A DNA stretch of 64,000 nucleotides from Amphibalanus amphitrite (GCF_019059575.1 NW_024881589.1:1-64000); one strand, 5' to 3'; shown: positions 1-56,108, counted from the stretch's first letter. Notes: generated by a model not told the origin, from the letters alone. Made by a program: numbers and translations.

Positions 1-197
1 GGAGACAGAGAGACAGAGACGAGAGACAGGAAGACAGAGAGGAGACAGAGAGACAGAGAGACAGAGAGACAGAGAGACAGAGAGACAGAGCCAGAGACAG
101 AGACAGGACAGAGGACAGAGACAGAGGACAGAGACAGAGACAGAGACAGAGACAGAGACAGAGACAGAAGAGAGAGAGGGAGAGAGAGAGAGAGGAG

Positions 198-256
<59 letters not shown>

Positions 257-300
257 GGAGAGAGAGAGAGACAGAGAGAGAGGAGCGAGGAGCCGAAGAG
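1..300. repeat. GA-rich simple repeat (GAGACA/GA)n
   Basis: Almost pure purine track of GAGACA, GACAGA and GA units with occasional breaks. It is open to the left. It is low-complexity microsatellite DNA without coding meaning. Confidence 0.95.
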
Positions 301-1828
301 ATCGAAAGTGGAGAGAGGAAAAGAGGTGAGGCGTGAGATGCAGGAGTGGGAAGACGGGGCAGGGTTAATGGTGATGAGAGAATGCGGGATAAGTGCCATG
401 GCACCGATCGGTAATTAGTCCGAGATGAGCGTAGCGCTTGTAGTTATTGGTGCTTCACCACCATATAAACGATGCATTAGACACTAATTTGCCGGTAAGG
501 TTTGACAACTGGATAATAACTATCAGCGGGGTCTTTTTCACTGGGTAATTTATCTCACTGTGCATTTAGCAACAGCAGTTGTGTTGATGTGGCATATGTG
601 GATTTACACCTTTTGCAATGAAATAATGCACCATATATGCACCACATGCATCACCGCAGCGTTTGGTCTATGCCACAGATCAGGGTCCTGGCATTCTAAA
701 TTGACGTGAATTCAAGACAACCTAATTTGTAGGACGTTTTATTCAATTACTCACGGGCCCTTACACCTCTCTGAACGTGGCTGTCTCGCAACAGCGGTAG
801 ATGCCTTGAAATATTGATCATTGCTCGTGGCAGTTGGCTTTAACGTTTTTTAAACGGTAAATACTTCAGCTCAGTATTGGATAGATAAACATTATAAAAT
901 TTGGTCATTGGTCAACATAAAGTACCTTTGCATAGCACATACACCTATCCATGCATCTGGGGTATGTGAGACAAGTCAAGTGGCCACATGGACGGTAGAC
1001 CGATATGTTAGCCTACTGCACTGCCCTCTCGGTAAATCGAATTAGCGCACGTGGCGCCCGTCCTCGATCGAGCTTTGTTCTTTTTCTCCGCCGTTCATAC
1101 ACATCTTCCACCGTCATCATCACATCACCGTCAAAACCCGTAACCACAGCTGTCTATCAGTGCAGTGCAGCAACGTGCCTTCAAATCAACCCCCCCCCCC
1201 CCGCCCCCGCCGCGCTGTCGTCGCCGCGGCCATGTCCGCTCGCTGCATTTGACCGGGCGACGTCCCTGGTCGCTGCCCGGCGGCTCCCAGCTGCATCGGC
1301 TGCCGGTCCATCCATCTCCCAGCCGCGGCGACCGGGTGGCTAATCTGCGGCATCTTCCAGCTAACCGGCCGTATCCATTTCGGCGACAGCCGGGCGCTCA
1401 GCCGGGGATCGGCGGTCCGCTGGGCGTTACTCATACCGTGCGTGGGAGAGGGGGATCAATCGACATGACGGGTTAGGGGTGTGATGAATGCTGCAGGGAA
1501 ATGAAGATTAAGTGTGCTGCATAACTGGTGAGGAGAAAACGGAATAAAGGCTAGAAAGTGATACAGCAAAGGAAGAACGGTGCAACAACTCTATCCGCTT
1601 ACATGATTACTATGGATATGAACGTTGGAATTCACTACCTTGCTGTGAATTCCAACGTTCTTTCTTCTTCAACCCAAGCATTTTACTTCAGTCACATATG
1701 GTACGCTGTGACCAGGATATATTGCGCTGTGACCAGGATATATTGAGAGGCACTGTGCCAGCCATTCCAAACTACCCAACCACCATGACCTGCACTGACG
1801 TGCGTGCCCATCACTCATTGTTTCACAG
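301..1828. other. unassigned stretch before the first recognised exon
   Basis: I see no convincing exon here. The short open frames around 1005-1476 lie in C- and GC-rich sequence with no domain. A perfect hairpin lies at 1621-1659, and the unit GCTGTGACCAGGATATATTG is directly repeated at about 1705-1745. It is probably intron of the large gene, since the exon at 1829 starts in mid-codon. Confidence 0.5.
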
Positions 1829-43448
<41,620 letters not shown>

Positions 43449-44137
43449 TCGCGCTACCCGAGCGCACCACTATACCCATGCCTCGCCCTACCCCGGGCGC
43501 TCTCAGCCAGCGAGAATGACCGCATCGACAGACGAGCTAGCAGAGGACCGTCAGAGCTTGTCGCAGAGGACATGGTTCTCCCTTACCCCATTGGATGTCG
43601 CCCCGTGTGCAATATGATCATTGTTCCTCGACAACGCGTACCTGTTACGTCAAATGCTTCGAAGATTTAGTTGCTTAGCATCAATGTTTTCAGCTACCGA
43701 TAAGTGTTTTATTGCCTATACAAGAGCTTTAAATGGAAATCCCACCCGAGCTAGCCTGCCCTTCGTAAAGTATGGACGGACCCGCTGAAAAACTGCGGAC
43801 TTGTTGGCATTATCCGGCCGGTACAATTGCTGTTAAGAACATTTAATAATTATATTTGCTCTAATAGCTACACTACCCCGAAAATAGCTTTTCTACCAAG
43901 TGAGAGCAGCAGCCACAAATGTTAGACTAGATATGGAGTTACAAATCTAGTAGATATGTGCAGAATAGTATATTGATACCACCGATGTGGGTGTATGCGC
44001 AGGATTCAGGCTAATATCAGAGACTCAGACGTTGGGCTGTCATCAGATACTAAAATGGAGAGCAGCTCACACGGTGGTGAAACAGTGCCTTATTCAGATT
44101 TAGTGATCTCATTTGTATCTAAAGTGGTTCTAATAAA
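43449..44137 (+). other. 3' untranslated region with poly(A) signal
   Basis: AT-rich, non-coding. AATAAA at 44132-44137 (tctaataaatg) with T-rich sequence from 44278 is the best cleavage signal. No other feature is seen. Confidence 0.6.
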
Positions 44138-44752
44138 TGTTATTTCACGTCTGATGCGTGTCTCTGTCGAGTTCAGCGCGACAGCCTGGTGAGATGAAAG
44201 ATTAAGTAGTTAAACACAAAAAGCTTATGTCAAATGCAAATTATGCTGTAAATGCACCCTTCATTAGAAGTCACCACATTCATTTTTGTTCGTTTTCATT
44301 GCTATTTTCAAACTTTGACAAAATTTGTAAGCGATGAGCTACAAGCCGGTTTAAAATGGATAAATATCGCAGAACTAACTGAAGAGCAGTAACTGTCATC
44401 ACTCTCTGTGCGCGACAGTCGGCGACTGGGGGCGACAGTCGCTGCCGCCACGCAGTCTGCTACTGCCGGGGAGCCACCATTCGCCGCCGGCTCGACTCTG
44501 AGCACGGCACCGCGCGGTCAATGCCAGAGCCGGCCGGCGGGTGCGTCGGCGCGGCGTCCCGACTGTATAGCGAGCACCTGAGCGCGCTGCTCAGACGCTC
44601 CTCGTCGCTGGCAGACGATGAGCGCCCGGCCCGGCGGCTCCGAGCAGCAGTGAACCCGCCGGCCCCCGCTGACTGACCGTCCAGTGCTGGTCACTGCGAC
44701 TGTCCCCGACCCGACCTGACCCGACCTGACCTGACCTGAGCCGGCCGTCGCC
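44138..44752 (+). promoter_or_regulatory. intergenic region and 5' leader of the spondin-domain gene
   Basis: About 600 bp, rising in GC towards the ATG. Directly before the start lies a short tandem CCGACCTGACC/TGACCTGACC array (44705-44740). No TATA box is recognised. The exact transcription start cannot be placed. Confidence 0.4.
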
Positions 44753-44951
44753 ATGACCGTCGGTCATCTGCCCCTCGCCACTCTGGCGCTGCTCTGCGCT
44801 CTCGTTTCGGCCAGTCCGCACTCGCGCGACGCCTGTGCTCCCGGTAAATTGGTCGTATACAAGGCAGTCATCAAGACGTTCTGGTCCAAGGAGAGGTTCC
44901 CGAAGCAGTACCCGCTCTGGCGACCTCCAGCTCAGTTCTCCAAGTTCTTAG
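44753..44951 (+). CDS. spondin-domain secreted protein, first coding exon
   Basis: ATG in a good context (gtcgccATGa). Residues 1-20 form a signal peptide (HLPLATLALLCALVSAS). From about residue 27 comes CAPGKLVVYKAVIKTFW, and then FPKQYPLWRPPAQFSKFL, the diagnostic start of the Spondin_N domain (Y-x-V-x-x-x-x-x-W-S-x-x-x-F-P-K-x-Y-P ... R-P-P-A-Q-F-S). Splice donor G|GTAAGTG at 44952. In F-spondin family members this domain mediates extracellular matrix interactions. No later exon is seen in the window, so the next one lies beyond a first intron of at least 13 kb, possibly right of the LINE. It is transcribed in the same direction as the large gene. Confidence 0.85.
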
Positions 44952-47900
44952 GTAAGTGCGCACCCGTGTGCTTCTCTGACTGTGTAGTGTGTATGGGATG
45001 TGTAAACTGTAAGGCGTATTAATTACTTTCTGGTGTAATATTTGTTTGCCTCATATATTTGGGCAAAAGAAAAGATGGCAGTGTCAAGCTCCAAAACACA
45101 ACCATGCAAGAGAACAGAATCTCGACGGCTGGAGACTGAATCCTTGTAAGTTTGCTTCGTAAATAATATATAAAAAGAGTAATGTTATCAATTTCTACCG
45201 TCAGGAATACCTAGAAATAAAAATAGCACAATGCGCACAACTAGGTGAAATAAATACCTAACACGCAAATGTACCCAGGCTTCAAGGAAAATTATTATCA
45301 AAAGTATGAAAAAGTATCAAAACTTTATCAAAAAAGTATCAGAGTAAATAAAACTCTGATATTGCATTTGTTTCATTCAGTCATCAAACCAGCAGGCAAC
45401 ATACTACGACACTTGATCTCTCCTTTTACACTAAACTAGCCTTGGATCTATAGTTAAGTCTCTCTGTGAGACGTGCTCGGTAGTCGGCTTTAGTAGCCCG
45501 TCATCTATCAGCCATCAATTAACTGTTAATTACAGGCCCCTCCTGTCGATAACAAATGCGATATGGCCTCGCTCGGGCAGTGATTCGAACTATGCAAATC
45601 ACTGCATGAATGTAATTTGACTTTGCCATTTGTCACGTTGCTAGTGCCATGCTTAATGGGCTTTTAGTTGAATATTCAGTGGTAATAAGTGATTAACACT
45701 CCCCAGCCACGGCGGGTGGTGTTATCCCTCAAACGTTGTTCACAATGCATTAATGTGGACGAAATTGAGAAAATATTATTATATCATTTTTATGCAAGCC
45801 AAGCAAGAACAAGTTAATTTCGGAAAAATGAGAATCCAACAGTAAGACCATCTAGCATGTATCCAGCCTGAAAGGTTTAATTACACTTAACATAATTTAA
45901 TTTTGATCTGTCTCGTTCCTAGCATTCACATTTTCGTCACCTTCATTGCCTATTATCCGTTTCAAACTTCAATATTTGAGGCAGTCAGATATTTGCGTAA
46001 CAAAGCGTCTTTACAGTTCGTTTCCCTTTCCCTTTGACGTTAGAAATGAGTTAGGATACTAAGAAGATAAGTTGTGGTACGTATATCTACTCATGAAGAA
46101 TTCGCATCCCCCCTCACAAAAACATCAAATTGCGTTAGTTAAAACTAAACTGATGCACTTCCCCGAGCGTGGGTAAATTTGCCTGACTTACCCTACCCCT
46201 TTGACCTTTGCCTTGCTATTTTAGCTCTATCATTTTTATTTTGGGAACAAAAGGCAAAAGCAGCTACCTACTTCTTGTTTTCAGACACTTTTCAGGCTTA
46301 AATTTGTTTCAGATCACACAAGAAATATTGGTAAACAAAACAAGTAAACTAAGAAAAAAATACTTTGGCATTACTTCTTTTAAATATTTAATATTCAAAA
46401 AGCTAGGTACGTATAATTGAGCGTCAATAACACTGTCGGTTTTCATGCTGTTTCAAACAGAAAACTCAATCGAATACAACTCGACGTCACTTTTACGGCC
46501 TTGTATCCTGAATCTACATCAATAAAGTAAAAACAAAAATCCATTGTAACCGATATCAAGGGACCGGTCAATATCATTTTCAATGTGGTCGGTCACCATT
46601 CCTCACTTTCATTGAAACCTGGCGTGTCAGGAAGTGCCGTTCTGCAGAGTCGGCTTCAACAGACGAGAAATATTGGCCAGGAAGGCCCGGCACCCGATCA
46701 ATTTGTTCTCGGGTCACGACGCGACTTTGGATAGCCGCCGAGACGCTGTCATGGGTGGAGATCCCCGACTAACCCACATAAGCACTAACTTATCGAATTC
46801 ATGAATCGAGGGTTCAGTCTCTTGGACTGAGTCACCAGGCCCAATTTACCGATAAGAGACAGAAAGATCACCTACATGTCCGAGATTCCAATAATTTCCA
46901 TGTTTATGGTTTGCAAAGCGAATCAGACAACGGTATGCAGCTGAACTGAAGTCGAAGTTTTCCAGGGCGAACTGTCATTACAGACTTCACGTGTTTCACA
47001 ACACTGGAAACGCCTGTATCCAAACTGGCGTCTGGCTATGTGGATGAATTCCTCTGGTTTGTTGCTACAGGGTGCAGACCGGGCCAATGCCCGGGGTAGT
47101 CACGGCAGCCGGCCCCGGGCCAACTTTCAACAGCCCGAGCTGCGCGCTCCTCGCGTTCTGCGAATTGCCGGCGCGAGTGCTCTCAATGCGAACACCCCAC
47201 GGGGCTGGGCTATCAGCCAGGCGGGCCGGGATCGGTCTGGGTCGGGCCTGAGTCAATCGACGCCCGTTGCTACCGGCCAGATCCGCAGTCGGAATGAAAA
47301 CTAATGTCGGAGCAGTCGTGCAGCGGTCTCCGGTTCCTCACTACCACATGGCAATGATTACGGGTTCCCTAAGTAACGGTCAGATGTAGATATAGTTGCA
47401 CTGCACATTGCAACTACAAACAGACCACGATTGGTGCTCCTCGGGCTCCTGGCCGTCTCGATTTATCTGGCTGCCCAAGTTCGGAGCTAACCGTGCAATC
47501 CTTTTAGACTGCCGCCGCGATTGCATTTTCCACTCCTAGTTGGGGATGAATACTGCAGGATTATGAAATATTCGTAAACAAAACTAGTGACGTAAAAACG
47601 TATTCCATCTCGTGGCGCTGCTTATGCACTAATAAAACATTAAACAAATCATCTATGAATGCATCGTGAGATGTTTCTCTTATGATTGTAGGCTTGCTTC
47701 GGTTTCGACCTGCAATGCATGAAAACATTTCGCTACCTCCTTGCATTTTACCCTTGTATTGCTTGCTAAAAACGTTTACATAAGATGACATCCTGATGTT
47801 AGTGATAAGATGACATACATTGCCAATGTACCGATAGATATGTATTTATGCACATTGAGACGTCATTTACCAATAATAAGAAGCATTAGATGCTAGGCAA

Positions 47901-50900
47901 GCCATTTATCATTCTGCCATACCTATCTGACAATGATTCAAAACTGTTCGCAAATAAATCCATCCACCTTCCTAAAATGGCTGCAAATATTTGTATGTGA
48001 GACGTTAGGGCGGTTTATTATAGCTTATATAAGAGACAAGATGCATGCTTTAGGAAGGCTTGACTTAATACATGTCTAAGTAGTTCGAGTTGCTTCGACA
48101 ATCTTGCTCGAAGCTTAAACCGAATTGATGCATGCAATATTTAATGCTGACCTTGGCGGTAAGTAACTTTTGTATTTATCCTATGTATAATGCTTATGTA
48201 ATTTGTACCCAATTTCGGCGTCTATTCATCATAGCTGTAGAGATTATGTTTTATAATACATAATTGATGACTAATATAGCCGTCGCCCATGACAACAAAG
48301 CAAAAAACTTCATATATTTCATGGCTAAAATGTAGCACAACGCCTTTACCAGCGCGGCAGTCTCGGTCCCTTTGCGCCACACCTTGCCGCTGACCTCTGC
48401 CTCTCTGTGGCGTCAGACCGTCTGCAGATGCCGCCCCACTCCCCGGGTCAGGGGAGGAGGGGGGAGGTGCAGCAGCACCCCACACGGCCAGGCAGCGGCG
48501 AGGGCAGTCGGCTGCCGCCGGCGCCCACCGCCCACCCCGTCGTCTATATTTATTATCCGTCTGCAATCGTGCATCGGTTGCCGACTGAGCACGGTTCCGT
48601 TATGTCCCCCCGCCGCCCCCAGGGCCGTCTGCGGGGGTCGGGGGTCGGCAGAGACACACGGCTCCTGTCTGGGTCGCGGGGTCGCCCGGGGACGTCCATT
48701 GACATTCAGCCGGCACCTCGTCTGACAATGAGACACAGTGCCGAATCACGGCCGGTCACAGAGTCCCTGAGGCGATAGTGTTGTTCATGATGTGCATTAT
48801 CGTCATCAACAGCATGCAAGCACCACTGCCTAAGACAAGCAGTGTGTTAAGTAATGTTTCTTTTTACAGCATTTTCCTAAGGTTCTCTCGGAAGCATTAT
48901 GCCAGATAGGGCAGCAAAAACTATGTATTTCATACGTTTAAAGTACTATATACTGATGCTGCAAAACGGGCGGTACAGGGACTGGAGCCGCGACTCGCAG
49001 TCAGCAACAGCTCAGACCATCTAGCTATAGTGACTGCAGATTACAGATTAACGTGCCAAATGATTTGCGACGTATCCAGTCTCTCCGGTCGATGGAGCGT
49101 CTGATTGTTCACTGAACCTTAATTAGCGGCCCGTGTATAGCGTCATTCATAGACTAATTAATGGCGCTATGCCTGTACAAGATCTTGTCTCGACAAGGTC
49201 GCAGCGTCTATTCAAATAATCACCGGCGTCTCGTTCATGTACGACATGAATTACGAGTCATTGGGAGGTCCAGACTGGTAACTTGGTAGCCAAATAAACT
49301 ACACACCGTAACCTGTGATCAGAACAACACGGTGGCGAACAAGGGTTACTATCGGCCACTACAGGGCAGACCATCAAACTGGTGCATTTGCTTGCTCAAT
49401 CACTCGAAGGCACGGACTTCTGCACACCTTTCTTTCAGACCCCAGCCGGCACTCACACAGATACGGTCGACCCCAGCTATCCATGTCGGTGGTGACTCAG
49501 GAGCCACCCCTGTCCCTGACCGGAGCCCGCGGTCACCCAGGGTCTCCAGGGGCCGCCGGGCCGCGCATGGGGCGCTCCGCGTGGGTGTCGGTGTCGAACA
49601 CTGGCGACATGACGCAACCCTGAAGTACACCGCACGGTACCGCGTCCGGCCGGCCGGGCGGTGCCACAAACGGGCACCCGACACATGATTTATGGTCTGA
49701 TTGGCCATCTGAACGGCCGCCGGCCCCGAGACATCGGTCCTGGACGCGGTCATGCTAACCTCCCTCCGAGGACACCGTGCCTAATGTCTACATCCTGATC
49801 TGGCATTGGCCGCTCGTCGTATTTCACCGGCCGACTCGGCGAGCACGGTCCAGCATGTGTTTGTACTTAAGTCGTGGCCATATACAGTCTCCGCTCCTTT
49901 GCGCTGCCGCCGCCGCCGCCGCGTATTCGTGATGACCGTCGTCGCTCCGGTTGGCTGGGACTTGGCCGGCTCCGCTTCCTCGGGGGCGGGCCGCGTCACG
50001 CCCACACCCGAGCCGGTCCCGCCCGTGACCCTGGTCCGGTGCGGCTCGTCTCCTGGCACGCGCACGGCACATCCCACGCCGCGGCGGCCGTCAGCACGTC
50101 CCAGCGCCTGGCGGGATCTCACACCGGCTCCGTCGGCACACGTCAGCCCGCATTCCAGCGTCTTCTGACAACAAAACTGTCCGTGCGCCGGCTCCTCCGA
50201 CCTCGCGCGGCCTTCCCCGAGTAGCGGCACGTGCGCAACCACCGCGCCGGTTACGTCTCGATACACGGCGGCGGCGAGTATTTTTACCGCATCTCCCCAG
50301 GGGTGGGCCGCTTCTGACGGTGATTCAGAGTCGATACGCGGCGCTGATCGACGGAGACAAAGTGCTGCTCGGATTAGTGGGATGATTCAACCTCACAACC
50401 ATGGTGAGACGGACCAGCTCGGCGAGCGTTCAGACCTGTCAGAAGCTCGATGCAGACTGGACCACCTGTCCAGCCTGAGCAGCTGAGTGGACTCACGGAG
50501 GCGCTTTGTTTGCAGCGCATCAATTAACCTGGTATGCGAAAGGGGTTTGTTTTCTTGACGTGCACTGCTGCGGTGTGGCACTGGTGTTTGGTGGTTGGTG
50601 GGTGATCAGGAGTCATGACATCAATTTACCGGCTATAGTCTATGAATGGCATGCACCCAAGGATGTTGCAAACGAATTAGTGGAAACTCTGGCAGGAAGA
50701 AGCTTTGGAAAATTCAAACCCACTCAATCAGACAAGTTTTTGCCCACCTATCCGTTAGCATTTTGCGTCAATATACATATTTTGTTATCATTCCGAGTGT
50801 TTATTGGTCAAACCTTGCCAATAATGAGTAATTTGTCAGAACAGATGAGACCAACGACGGGTGCCAGGCAAACAAGCAGACAAGATGCATGAAAAGAAGC

Positions 50901-53799
50901 GGAAAAATAAGTGCCCAGGCCAGCTCATTCATTAGCGCTGTCGCTTCCAACGTCAGGTCGTTAGGCAATAGACCGACAGGCGTATAGCAATGTGGTCGTA
51001 AGCCTTTAGACAAAATTGACGTGCACTTTTGTCTTTATGAAGAGAAAATGTTCAAAATATTTATTGAGACCAGGTTCTGTGTTGATTATAGGACCCAGGA
51101 GAACGGGATTTGGAGGACAAACGACGTGACCTACGGAGGCAGAGGTCACAGACTGCTTATGTTCGGATGGTTTACCGAACAGCTACGTCGCATCGACACT
51201 GTTGTCGTGAGACGGCGGCATTTCGGGCACAACTATCATTTTGTTTAGTCTCAGGAACTCACTGGACTGTAAATGTTGAGCTTCTGGCTTCTGCAACCTT
51301 GGGAGGACTGTTTGACATATCACGGTCCCAAAGCGGACAAAATCCAAACGCGACTGATTTTCAAACGCCCTTCCCAAGGTCCGCAAACAAACATAACACG
51401 TTTAGGCTGGTCTTAGACCGATGACAACGTGATGGAATTAAACGAAGAATAAAGGTCCAGGTGCAGTTGGCTTACTGCCGAAGTCTTCCTTTTTGAAGCT
51501 TCATGCATCCAAAATTGGCAAAACCCTGATAAAAGTTGCAGCACCAACTCTTCCGTATCTTTTCATTGAAGCCGAGCGCCCATGACGCGGCCATTCCACC
51601 CGTCGGCCCGATGACCTGACCCTCCCCTGCCGGCCGATGTGGCCCAGTTGGCCGTATCCCAGGGCAGGGGCAGGGGCGCAGGGCCACGAAATGGGCCGTC
51701 GCGCCCCCAGACGCTGAGTCAGTTAGGGGCGGCAGTCCAGTCCGGTCCCGTCCAGCCCTGCAGAGCCGCGCTGCTGGCCGCTCTCTGTTGCCACGGAGGG
51801 TTGCCGACAGACCACCCAGAGGAGCCCCCAATGACAGACGGGCCGCGGACCCGCCCCCAGACAGGGCAAGGCGCTGGACCGTGGCGGCGAATAGCTCCGA
51901 GCGGGCCACACCGGCCGTGCCCCGCCTTTAGTAACTCTGCGGTCCTCCCGGGCGGTCACTCCTGCGGTCCTAGTGTGTCACTCCATGCGTGGATTATGTC
52001 GCATCTCCGTCCAGCCGTGAGCTAGTGGTTTCCGCCCCCCTGCCTTCAACTGACGCACGGCGGAAGGATGCTCGCACGGGTGACCCTGGACTCCGGCCGG
52101 TGGAAGGTTGGCACCGCTCGGCGACAGTAGACACGGCTGACGCAAACCGGACTAATTGAAAATTCGCCGGCCCAGGGGAGAGTCCATGAATATCCGAGCT
52201 GGATCTGCCGCCGCGGAAGTTGCGCCCATTGTTGTTTTCTGCCGAGCTGTCAGATGGGTATCGGTAATCGCTGGTCAGCACTGTCGTCACCACCCGCGTC
52301 CCGCCGGTCACCAGTCGAGCCGATATGAGAATCCAGCCCCATGTGAATTCAACAGCCGCATCCCGCCCACTCATTTCATTCCAAACCATCCCACAGCATA
52401 GATTAGCATTACCTGACCCGGCTATACCCGGCTAGACCCGGTATATATCCTAAACATCTGTGTGTGATGATATACGGAGATCACCTTGGTCTTTCTTGCG
52501 CTAATCGCAACAGGCACGGCATTGTCTGCCAAAGCGGCAGCCTATTGGTCAGATACAGCTGCCTCCGTGTCACCGTCTGTGTCACCGCCGCAATCCGCAC
52601 CTAACCCCGTGTCAACGGTCCTATCTGACACCTTGACACCGGCGCCATTGCACCGGGCGACCTGTCGACATGCCGGCTCCCCATGCCACGGGGCGGCCAT
52701 CGTCCCGGGCGGTATGTCGACATGTCGGCTCTCTGTGTCACGACGGTGGGGACAGATTGTTTAGGCGGGGGTGACAGCGATCCCCCGATAAGTCGTCACG
52801 TGCCGTGCCGTGACCCGCCGAGTGCAGGGCCAGGAGTGCCGGCCGACGACACGAGTACCGACAACGGCTTAGCCCGGTCCGCTGCTGTAATGGGCAGATA
52901 CCGGTCAAGTTCGGAGGACCACCATGGCGGCTCAGTATGCAGCGTTGACTGCTAGTGGATGCTTGAACGCAAGCAGTGGATGGTGAACGGCTGAATGGCG
53001 ATGCAGATGTTGAAGGAAGACTGTCTGCTCTGCAGCTCTGGTGACGGTGACGCCGCAATGGTTTTATCCTCCATTAAAATGATCGTGTGCCCAGGTGAAA
53101 CGGAATTCAAACATTTACCATGCATAACCATAATGTTAATTATTTGTTTTAAACATGTTTACGATAAAATTGACTCTCACTAATACAAGTATTATTAGTT
53201 GAGCGTGATGTGTGTAATTAAGTTTGTAATTAAGTGTTTTGTATCATTTCACAAAATAAACAAAACCCAACACCTAACTGATTCCATTCGAATTTTTTAG
53301 TAAGAACCTTACGAGTACACACGCTTGAAGATCGTTTAGAAACAAATGTAAACATCAGCGAACTCCACAAGAAGAACGGCCAAACCAGACACAAACAGCT
53401 TTAACTCCTTATACACTATGTTTGGACTTTGGACTTCCTTACATGTCAGCGTTTAACGTTGAGGAAAAAACAGCCGCACCCACGCGCCCCGTACCCGAAC
53501 TTGCCCTTGACATCGTCACCGAATCCTGGCCGCTGTCTTCGCTACCACTTCCTCTCCACACACACTCCACACAAAATATTTTCACCGCCGTGACCGTCCA
53601 TTCGATTCGGTTAGTTTCTGTTTGTCAATCAGCGACCGTGACCAGTGTCCGTGCTCCGCGGTCCTCCCCTCCCCCTCAGCCCGTGTCGAGTTACGACACA
53701 GGCACTCTGAACCAGACAGAGGGGCGGACCCGTCATCACAGCGACCGCGGCAGTGCAGACTGCGCGGCGTCGCGCGCGACGGTCGTGACCTGTCTGCGG

Positions 53800-53960
53800 C
53801 GCTGGCGGCCGCGGCAGGTCACGGTCGTGGTCCGAGGTCAGGTCACGTTGCCATGGGAGCCGCGGCAGGTCACAGCCGTGACCCGAGGTCTGATCTTGCA
53901 GCCATAGGGGTCGCGACAGGTCACAGCCGTGACCCGAGGTCAGGTCTGCGCTGGGTTCCT
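53800..53960 (+). repeat. 51-bp tandem repeat, three copies, rich in AGGTCA
   Basis: Unit GCCGCGGCAGGTCACRGYCG followed by TGxxCCGAGGTC, at about 53807, 53859 and 53907. Each copy contains two GGTCA half-sites or near-matches and CGTGACC. Confidence 0.8.
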
Positions 53961-56108
53961 GAGGGGGTCGAGCGGTCAGCTCGGCTCGTGACCGTTGGCG
54001 AGCCGTCTGATGCGGCCAGCCTCCAGACGCTCACGCCCGGGCCATTGAGAGGCAGTGGCGACCCGAGCGGTCCATGTCCAGCCAAAGGGACCTTGGCGGC
54101 GGCCGTCTGCGCCGCCCCCGCCCCCGCCCCCGACACCAGCTTCACTGCCGGCTCGGCCGAGACCCTGAGCTGCTTCCAGCCGCAGTTCCAAACCATCAGG
54201 AGCTTCTTCGCTCGGCATGCGGTCACACCGAGGTGTTTTTGAACACCCAATTCAAATGTCCTCTGAGTAGGTCTTCCTTGCACTTGTGCTGCCCGGCAGT
54301 GACACAGGTGACGCCAGCCGACAGCCGGGTCTCCTCTGCCCCCCCCCCCCTCGGGGCTCCTGTTTGGGGGTGACCTTCAGTGACCTTACCGAACGCACCG
54401 GGACTCCATTTAGAGGTGAGCTGCCTGTGTGGCTTCCCGTCCCTCCGGCTTCTCGCCAGAAATGGTGCGAGTCATGAATGTATGATTGAAACGAATGAAT
54501 GGCTTTCGGTAGGTTATTTAGGTAGTTATGTGAGAAAGGAGGCAGGTGTTTAACATTCGCTGTTTGTTGTGTACTGTGTGTGCTGTGTTGTCTCATTGCT
54601 TCAAGTCAGCATTGAATTATTCAAATGAACTCAATCGAATTCAGCCAATCACGTCCTTCCGTCCAGCTACCTTGCCCTCCTTGGCTCATGCATTCAAAGA
54701 AATCACTCATTGTGGGCTGTATAAGGTAAGCGGCCTGATTGCCTGACTCGACGCTCTCACTGCCGGGACCCATTCGTTCATATGCTATATTTACCGGCGG
54801 TGACTTGCACCGACGGCTGGCATTGTGCAGCGCCTGGGCACCTGGCTGGTCAGTGGTCACCGGTGCCACCCATTGGGGTCAGCCCAAACCGCCCTCCCCC
54901 ACCTGGTCCATATGCGTCTCCGGCCGCCACTCCAATTCGGCACGCGTCCATTTCGGACGGTGAGCCGTGGCTACCCGGCAGTTGGCACTGACATTGATCT
55001 GTTCCGGTCAGCGACAGTAGGTGGGTGGCTCCAGGGGCACCTATAGCACTCCCCTGATGCACCCATAGACCGGCCCTAGACCTGGTCCACCTTCTATTCC
55101 GGAGGTCGGTCGGGACTGCGGACCAGTACCACGCGAAACGTGAGCCATCCGTTATTCCGATACATTTTCTCGTCTTGATGGCTGCATTTTTTTGGTCTTC
55201 ACCACGACAGTAACAGCCCTTTCGTGTCACCCTGCCCGGTCGCCACGGCCATACCTCCCCTGTATTTCCTCCCCCGTCGGATCACGGTAGCTGGTCGCAA
55301 CGTCAGCAAACGGGTGTCAGCAACCCGACCTCCTCCGAACAGCAAACATCGCCGGGTTCAATGGCTGGGAAATTCGAGAGCACGACACGAACTGTATAGT
55401 GCACGCCGGGTGCACTAACACTGATTGTGAAAGGTGAGAACACATCACCGACGGAACAGTGTACACTCTGTGCACGTGAACTGAGATGAACATTGCACAA
55501 TGCACAAGTGCATTGCAAAGCATTAACCATTCAGACGTGCTGAGCAGGCACCCTGCAGTCCACAGCTGCTTGCGTTGCTGCTGTGCTTAGTAAGTTCGAT
55601 TTGTTGGTAGCTTGTGTCATACCTATAAAGAGCGATCATTCAACTATGAGACCTGTGTATAAACTGGGGGCATTGATCGTGCCAATCATGGTCAGTTTCT
55701 CTACATCTGGTTTGAAGATTTGACTTCGCTTCGCGCCAGCCTAACACAGTAACACATGAAGAAGCGATGACGGATTTCCGACACCCACCGTCGTTTATAC
55801 CAAGGCCGCCCGTACTTCCGGTGACAAGGACACATGGACCCCTCCGTGCCCGCGACCTCTGGGTCGCTGTCGTGTGTTTGGGCTTCCTCCGGGACGGGCT
55901 GTTTACTGAGCGTGCCTCAGAATGGGGTAGACAAGGACTGACAGTGACATCCAGACTCTCGGTGTCTCGCTGTCTGGATGGCCGACGGTCAGTGCCTGAC
56001 TGTGACGGTCACCAGGTCACGGTTACTGGGCCACTGTCAGTAGGTCAAGGTCACCAGTTCACGGTTATTGGGTCAGTGTCAATAGTTAGGTCACAGTCAG
56101 CGGAGTTA

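Noticed and set aside
44518-44821. Minus-strand ORFs over the spondin start
   Set aside because: Shadows of the signal-peptide exon and its GC-rich leader.
48222-50266. Clusters of ORFs on both strands in GC-rich DNA
   Set aside because: Mutually overlapping, low-complexity Arg/Pro-rich translations with no recognisable motif.
50506-50892. ORF containing RSHDINLP, tempting as the second Spondin_N exon (which begins near a SHD motif)
   Set aside because: The acceptor before it gives phase 2 whereas the first exon ends in phase 1, and the following residues do not match the domain.
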